From the NCBI RefSeq assembly GCF_021725675.1, contig NZ_JAKJPO010000010.1, positions 62,001 through 126,000 of the forward strand: 64,000 bases of DNA, written 5' to 3'. Below are positions 60,343 to 64,000 of the stretch, piece by piece. The position numbers were made by a program, and so were the translations under genes. Position 1 is the stretch's first letter. Every line of letters begins with the position of its first letter. The notes under the pieces were generated by a model. The model had not been told where the DNA came from and made no database searches. It saw nothing but the letters and a program-made list of their open reading frames with translations. Source of the stretch: Marilutibacter chinensis (lineage in GTDB: Bacteria > Pseudomonadota > Gammaproteobacteria > Xanthomonadales > Xanthomonadaceae).

Positions 60343-62624
60343 GCGGCGCCATCGGCATGGACGGCGTGCTTCGGCAGCGTTGGCGCGCGGTCAGACGCCG
60401 GGTGTTCGTCGATGCCCTGGCGGTCGCGCTGCCGATCGTGTGCGCGGTCGCGGTCGTCGGCTGGCGTGTGGGCGGGATACGCTTCGCGCTTCTGGCCGGG
60501 GCGACGGCGAGTGCGCTTGCGCTGCTTGCCGCGGTATCGCGGATGCGCCGCTTCGATGCGCGGTGGCTGCAGCGGCGGCTGGATGCGCAGGAACCCGCGA
60601 TGGAGGACAGCGCCGGGCTGCTGTTCGCCGACCCCGCCGCGCTCGGCCCGCTGCAGCGCCTGCAACGCGCCCGGTTGCGGGAGCGTGTCGGTGCCGCGCC
60701 GGATCTGCGGCCGGCATGGTCGCGGCGGGCGACGGGGTTGGCGTGGGGGACCGCGGCGCTGTGCGTCGTGGGCGTGTGGCTGTGGCCGGGTGGCGGAACC
60801 ATGAGGCAAGGCGACGTCCCGCCGGTGGCGGAGGCGCGCGGCGATGGCGTCCCACATCGGGTCGCGCAACGCCTGGCGATCTCTCCGCCTGCCTACACCG
60901 GGTTGCCGGAACGGGAGATCGACGCTCTCGATGCCCGGGCCCAGCAGGGGTCGAGACTGCGCTGGGCGCTGCGCTTCGAACCGCAGCCGGCGTCGGTCGC
61001 GCTGGAATTCCACGATGGCAGCCGCATCGAGATGCGGCGCGAACGCGACGAATGGATCGCCGATCATCTGCTGGAACGCTCGGCCCTGTACCGGGTCCTG
61101 CCGGCCGGCGCGCCGACGCAGCCGCTGCCGCCGCTGAACCGGCTCGACGCGATCCCGGACCGGCCGCCGCAGGTGCGGGTGCTGGAACCGGAGACCGGCC
61201 TGAGCATGATGAAGCCGGGCCAGCGCGGCTGGTCGGTCGTCTTCGAGGCCAGCGACGACCATGGCATCGACGCCGATGCCCGCCTGCACGTCACCGTCGC
61301 CCGCGGCAGCGGGGAGCAGATCACGTTCGAGGAAAGCACGCGGAGCCTGCGCGGAAGCGGCGAGCGCAGCCGCAAGCGCTACCAGGCGAGCATCGACTTG
61401 GCCGGATTGGCGCTGGCCTGGGGCGAGGATCTGGTCGTGCAGCTGGAGGTGCGCGACAACCGCCGGCCCGGGCCGCAGTCCGCGCGCAGCGCCAGCCTGA
61501 TCCTGCGCAGGCCGCCGCAACCCGTGCCGGATGTCGGCGGCCTGGAAGGATTGGCGCGGCAGGTGCTGCCGGCGTACTTCCGCAGCCAGCGGCAGATCAT
61601 CATCGATGCCGAGGCGCTGTTGAAGGAGAAACCATCGCTGTCAGCCGAGCGCTTCCTCGATCGTTCCGATGCGCTCGGCGTCGATCAGCGCCTGCTGCGG
61701 CTGCGCTATGGCCGATTTCTCGGCGAGGAGAGCGAAGGCGCAGGGCATCCGCCGCCGACCCATGACGCGGAGGATGCCCCGCCGTCCGCGCCGCTGCTGC
61801 CGATCGACGATTTCGGCCAGGCCCCGCGTGCCGCGGCCGAGGACAGGGACGCCGATGGGCATGCGGATAGCAGGGACGACGACCGCGACCATGACGAAGC
61901 CGGACATGACCACGACGGGCATGGCCACGGCGGACGCACCGGTGACGCGGTGTTCGGCAGCGCCGGCGATGTCCTGGCCGAGTTCGGGCATACCCACGAC
62001 CTGCCGGAAGCCGCGACCCTGCTGGACCCGAAGACCCGCGAGATCCTGCGCAGTGCGCTGCGCGAGATGTGGCAGTCGGAACTGGGCCTGAGACAGGGAC
62101 AGCCGAAGCAGGCGCTGCCGTACGCCTACCGTGCATTGGAGCTGATCAAGCAGGTGCAGCAGGCCGACCGCATCTATCTGGCGCGGGTAGGGTCGGAGCT
62201 GCCGCCGATCGACGAGGGCCGCCGGCTCAGCGGCGACCGCGCCGGCATCGCCCGTCGCGCGTTGCCGGCCGCGGGCGCACGGGTGCCGGACGACGTGCCG
62301 GCACAGGTCTGGCGTGTGTTGGCCGACGTGCCACGCGACGATGCCGACGCGACCGATCCCGGTGCACGGACGTCGGGTCAGCCCGATCTCGACGCGCTCG
62401 AGGCCTGGCTGGCACGCCATGGCGGGCGCCTGGACGATCCGCTGGCCCTGGTCGCGGCCATCGACGTGCTGCGCAACGATCCGCAATGTGGCGACTGCCG
62501 CGACGATCTACGCCGCCTGTTGTGGAGCGCGATGTCGCGTCCGCCCGCCGCAGTGTCCCGGCGCGATGGCATCGACGGCGAAGGCGAACGTTATCTCGAT
62601 GCGCTGGGAGAGCCGTCGCGATGA
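60339..62624 (+). CDS. DUF4175-like large envelope protein with a His/Asp-rich linker
   Basis: A 761-residue protein with two N-terminal helices (about 22-65) and one near 128-147, then a large soluble part with YTGLPEREIDALDARAQQGS, DDHGIDADARLHV, VQLEVRDNRRPGPQSARS typical of DUF4175-like proteins of MoxR clusters. At about 505-533 there is a run rich in His, Asp and Gly (DRDHDEAGHDHDGHGHGG part) that could bind metal. The C-terminal region is helical. Its start overlaps the batA-like stop by 4 bp, and its stop overlaps the next gene by 4 bp. Confidence 0.8.
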   Translation: MSGAIGMDGVLRQRWRAVRRRVFVDALAVALPIVCAVAVVGWRVGGIRFALLAGATASALALLAAVSRMRRFDARWLQRRLDAQEPAMEDSAGLLFADPAALGPLQRLQRARLRERVGAAPDLRPAWSRRATGLAWGTAALCVVGVWLWPGGGTMRQGDVPPVAEARGDGVPHRVAQRLAISPPAYTGLPEREIDALDARAQQGSRLRWALRFEPQPASVALEFHDGSRIEMRRERDEWIADHLLERSALYRVLPAGAPTQPLPPLNRLDAIPDRPPQVRVLEPETGLSMMKPGQRGWSVVFEASDDHGIDADARLHVTVARGSGEQITFEESTRSLRGSGERSRKRYQASIDLAGLALAWGEDLVVQLEVRDNRRPGPQSARSASLILRRPPQPVPDVGGLEGLARQVLPAYFRSQRQIIIDAEALLKEKPSLSAERFLDRSDALGVDQRLLRLRYGRFLGEESEGAGHPPPTHDAEDAPPSAPLLPIDDFGQAPRAAAEDRDADGHADSRDDDRDHDEAGHDHDGHGHGGRTGDAVFGSAGDVLAEFGHTHDLPEAATLLDPKTREILRSALREMWQSELGLRQGQPKQALPYAYRALELIKQVQQADRIYLARVGSELPPIDEGRRLSGDRAGIARRALPAAGARVPDDVPAQVWRVLADVPRDDADATDPGARTSGQPDLDALEAWLARHGGRLDDPLALVAAIDVLRNDPQCGDCRDDLRRLLWSAMSRPPAAVSRRDGIDGEGERYLDALGEPSR

Positions 62625-64000
62625 ACATCGATTTGACCAATGAAGGCCTGGCCCAGGGGGGGCTCGTCGCGTTGCTGGCGCTTGCGGTCGTCATCGCGTG
62701 GGCGCGACTGCTGTCGCGGCAATGGCGCGGACCCGCGCGGTCGCACGGCTGGCGGCTCGCGTTGCTGCTGGCGCTGCAGCCGCTGTGTGCGTTGCTGTTG
62801 TATCGCACCCTCGTGCCGCCGCCCGTCGCCGTCCGCAGCGGTACGCTGACCGTGCTCACCGCGGGAGCCAGCCGCGTGCAGCTGGCCACGTCCGAACAGG
62901 GCGAGGTGCTGGTGGCACTGCCGGAGGTGCCGGTGTTCGGCGATGCCGAAGCGGTACCCGATCTCGCTACCGCGCTGCGGCGTCATCCCGGAACCGCACG
63001 CATCCACGTGGTCGGCGCAGGACTCGACGCGCGCGACCTGACCGCCGTGGAAGGCTTTCCCCTGGTGTTCGATCCGGCGCCGCTGCCGACCGGCGTGACC
63101 GGGCTGTGGTTGCCGGATGAAGTCGCCGCCGGCGACGTCTTCACGGTGTCCGGACGCGTGAATGGGGTCGAGGGAGGCAGCGTCGAACTGATCGATCCGG
63201 CCGGACAGCGGGTGGATGACACCGGGTTGGAGGAGGATGGTGCCTTCACGCTGGATGCGACGGTCCGCGCCCCGGGCATCGCAACGTTCGCCCTGCGCGT
63301 GCGCGACGCTGCCGGAGAGCCCGTCGAGACACTCGACGTGCCGTTGTCGATCGCCGACGCGCCGGCACCGCGCGTGCTGCTCATGGCGGGCGCCCCGAAT
63401 CCCGAACTGCGCGCGCTGCGCCGCTGGGCCGAGGATGCCGGCATGGCGCTGCATGCCCAGTTGGCGGTCGGCGGCGGCGTGCAGTTGGGCGATCCGCCGT
63501 CGCCGATGGACGCGGAAACCCTGCGCGGCTTCGATCTGGTCGTGCTCGACGAGCGTGCCTGGGCGTCGCTGGGTGAAACCAGGCGGACGTCCCTGCTTGC
63601 CGCGGTGCGCGAAGGGCTGGGCGTGCTGTTGCGCGCGACCGGGCCGTTGTCGCGGCAGACCCGGGAACAGTTGGCTGCGCTGGGCCTCCCGGTATCGGCC
63701 GGCACTGGCACCGTCGCGCTGGCGTTGCCGCACTCCGAAGGCCTGGACGAAGCCACTTTGCGCGCCCGTCTCGGCAACGGCAGCGAGGATGCGCCGCTGG
63801 ACGTGGAGCTCGCCGCCGCACCGCCGCCACGGCTGCTGCGCCGGGACCTCCGCATTGGCACGGACGCCGCGGTCCCGGTGAGCGGCATCGCTGGTTCGCC
63901 CTGGCTGTACTGGCGCGCCGAAGGGCGCGGCCGCATCGGCATCACCACGCTGGTCGACAGCTACCGGTTGCCGCTGTCCGGCCGCGGCGACCTGCATGGC
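62621..64000 (+). CDS. MoxR-cluster envelope protein, incomplete at window end
   Basis: Open to the last base (460 codons, no stop), so the C-terminus lies outside the window. Two N-terminal helices (about 12-33 and 44-64) are followed by an Ig-like region (about 165-245; VAAGDVFTVSGRVNGVEGGSVELIDPAG) and a GATase-like alpha-beta region (VLLMAGAPNPELRALRRWAEDAG, FDLVVLDERAW) . This fits the last gene of many MoxR-DUF58-BatA clusters. The ATG overlaps the previous stop. Function not known; likely partner of the preceding membrane proteins. Confidence 0.8.
   Translation, partial: MNIDLTNEGLAQGGLVALLALAVVIAWARLLSRQWRGPARSHGWRLALLLALQPLCALLLYRTLVPPPVAVRSGTLTVLTAGASRVQLATSEQGEVLVALPEVPVFGDAEAVPDLATALRRHPGTARIHVVGAGLDARDLTAVEGFPLVFDPAPLPTGVTGLWLPDEVAAGDVFTVSGRVNGVEGGSVELIDPAGQRVDDTGLEEDGAFTLDATVRAPGIATFALRVRDAAGEPVETLDVPLSIADAPAPRVLLMAGAPNPELRALRRWAEDAGMALHAQLAVGGGVQLGDPPSPMDAETLRGFDLVVLDERAWASLGETRRTSLLAAVREGLGVLLRATGPLSRQTREQLAALGLPVSAGTGTVALALPHSEGLDEATLRARLGNGSEDAPLDVELAAAPPPRLLRRDLRIGTDAAVPVSGIAGSPWLYWRAEGRGRIGITTLVDSYRLPLSGRGDLHG

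Noticed and set aside
1..64000. tRNA genes, CRISPR arrays, prophage or intact IS elements
   Set aside because: No cloverleaf-like intergenic sequence, regular short repeats with spacers, phage structural genes or transposase was seen. A covariance scan would be needed to exclude small RNAs.

Overview
The window is chromosomal DNA of a very GC-rich gammaproteobacterium, most likely of the family Lysobacteraceae (Xanthomonadaceae; Luteimonas or Lysobacter-like). The basis is the G/C-saturated third codon positions, a ZnuD-type TonB receptor under a gammaproteobacterial Zur box, a small THX ribosomal protein, and a tldD-tldD-tldE-DUF4159-moxR-DUF58-batA cluster that I associate with that family. 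I saw no tRNA, rRNA, CRISPR array, prophage or intact insertion sequence. Genus assignment is inference.

Layout. 0-3.3 kb: zinc-uptake receptor and a MerC-domain membrane protein diverge from one Zur box, followed by the THX ribosomal protein. 3.4-9.8 kb: a Tat-exported tandem-repeat protein, a LysR regulator, and histidine-degradation genes (hutI overlapping a ClC channel, with hutF divergent). hutU is separate at 21 kb. 9.9-13.6 kb: serine hydrolase followed by a LytS/LytTR two-component pair. 13.7-16.7 kb: PEP-mutase-like enzyme and an ogt/Ada-AlkA alkylation-repair pair. 16.8-20.9 kb: exported phosphodiesterase and ThuA lipoproteins, two small secreted Cys-motif paralogues and a TetR regulator. 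22.8-24.7 kb: an ArsR-type repressor with a perfect AT-rich palindrome, in an operon with a cupin-DUF2867 fusion. 24.8-33.2 kb: housekeeping and accessory singletons (YjdM, MATE, GIY-YIG, DUF1697 remnant, SpoIIAA-like, RluF, DUF3857/transglutaminase, enoyl reductase, CPBP protease).

33.5-36.8 kb is an operon with an ECF42-type sigma factor, a YCII/DGPF protein, two VOC proteins and DUF1428. 36.9-37.3 kb holds nested inverted repeats. 37.4-41.1 kb: MoaD-like plus BNR-repeat pair, a ClpP-fold lipoprotein and an unknown membrane protein. 41.1-51.4 kb: S4 protein, membrane proteins, two DMT transporters, a LysR, an ArsN2 fusion, an NTP/NDP-exchange-like transporter, a Tat aldo/keto reductase, DUF72 and DUF885 proteins.

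51.5-64.0 kb is one long co-directional cluster: two Tat-signal TldD metallopeptidases of identical length, a TldE partner, DUF4159, then MoxR ATPase, DUF58, BatA, a DUF4175-like protein and a final envelope protein cut by the window end. It reads as an envelope proteolysis and MoxR-chaperone module and is the best candidate for an incompletely described system here. Three structured non-coding repeats (33.4, 37.1 and 57.2 kb) look like dispersed REP/MITE-type elements; the last two share a core.
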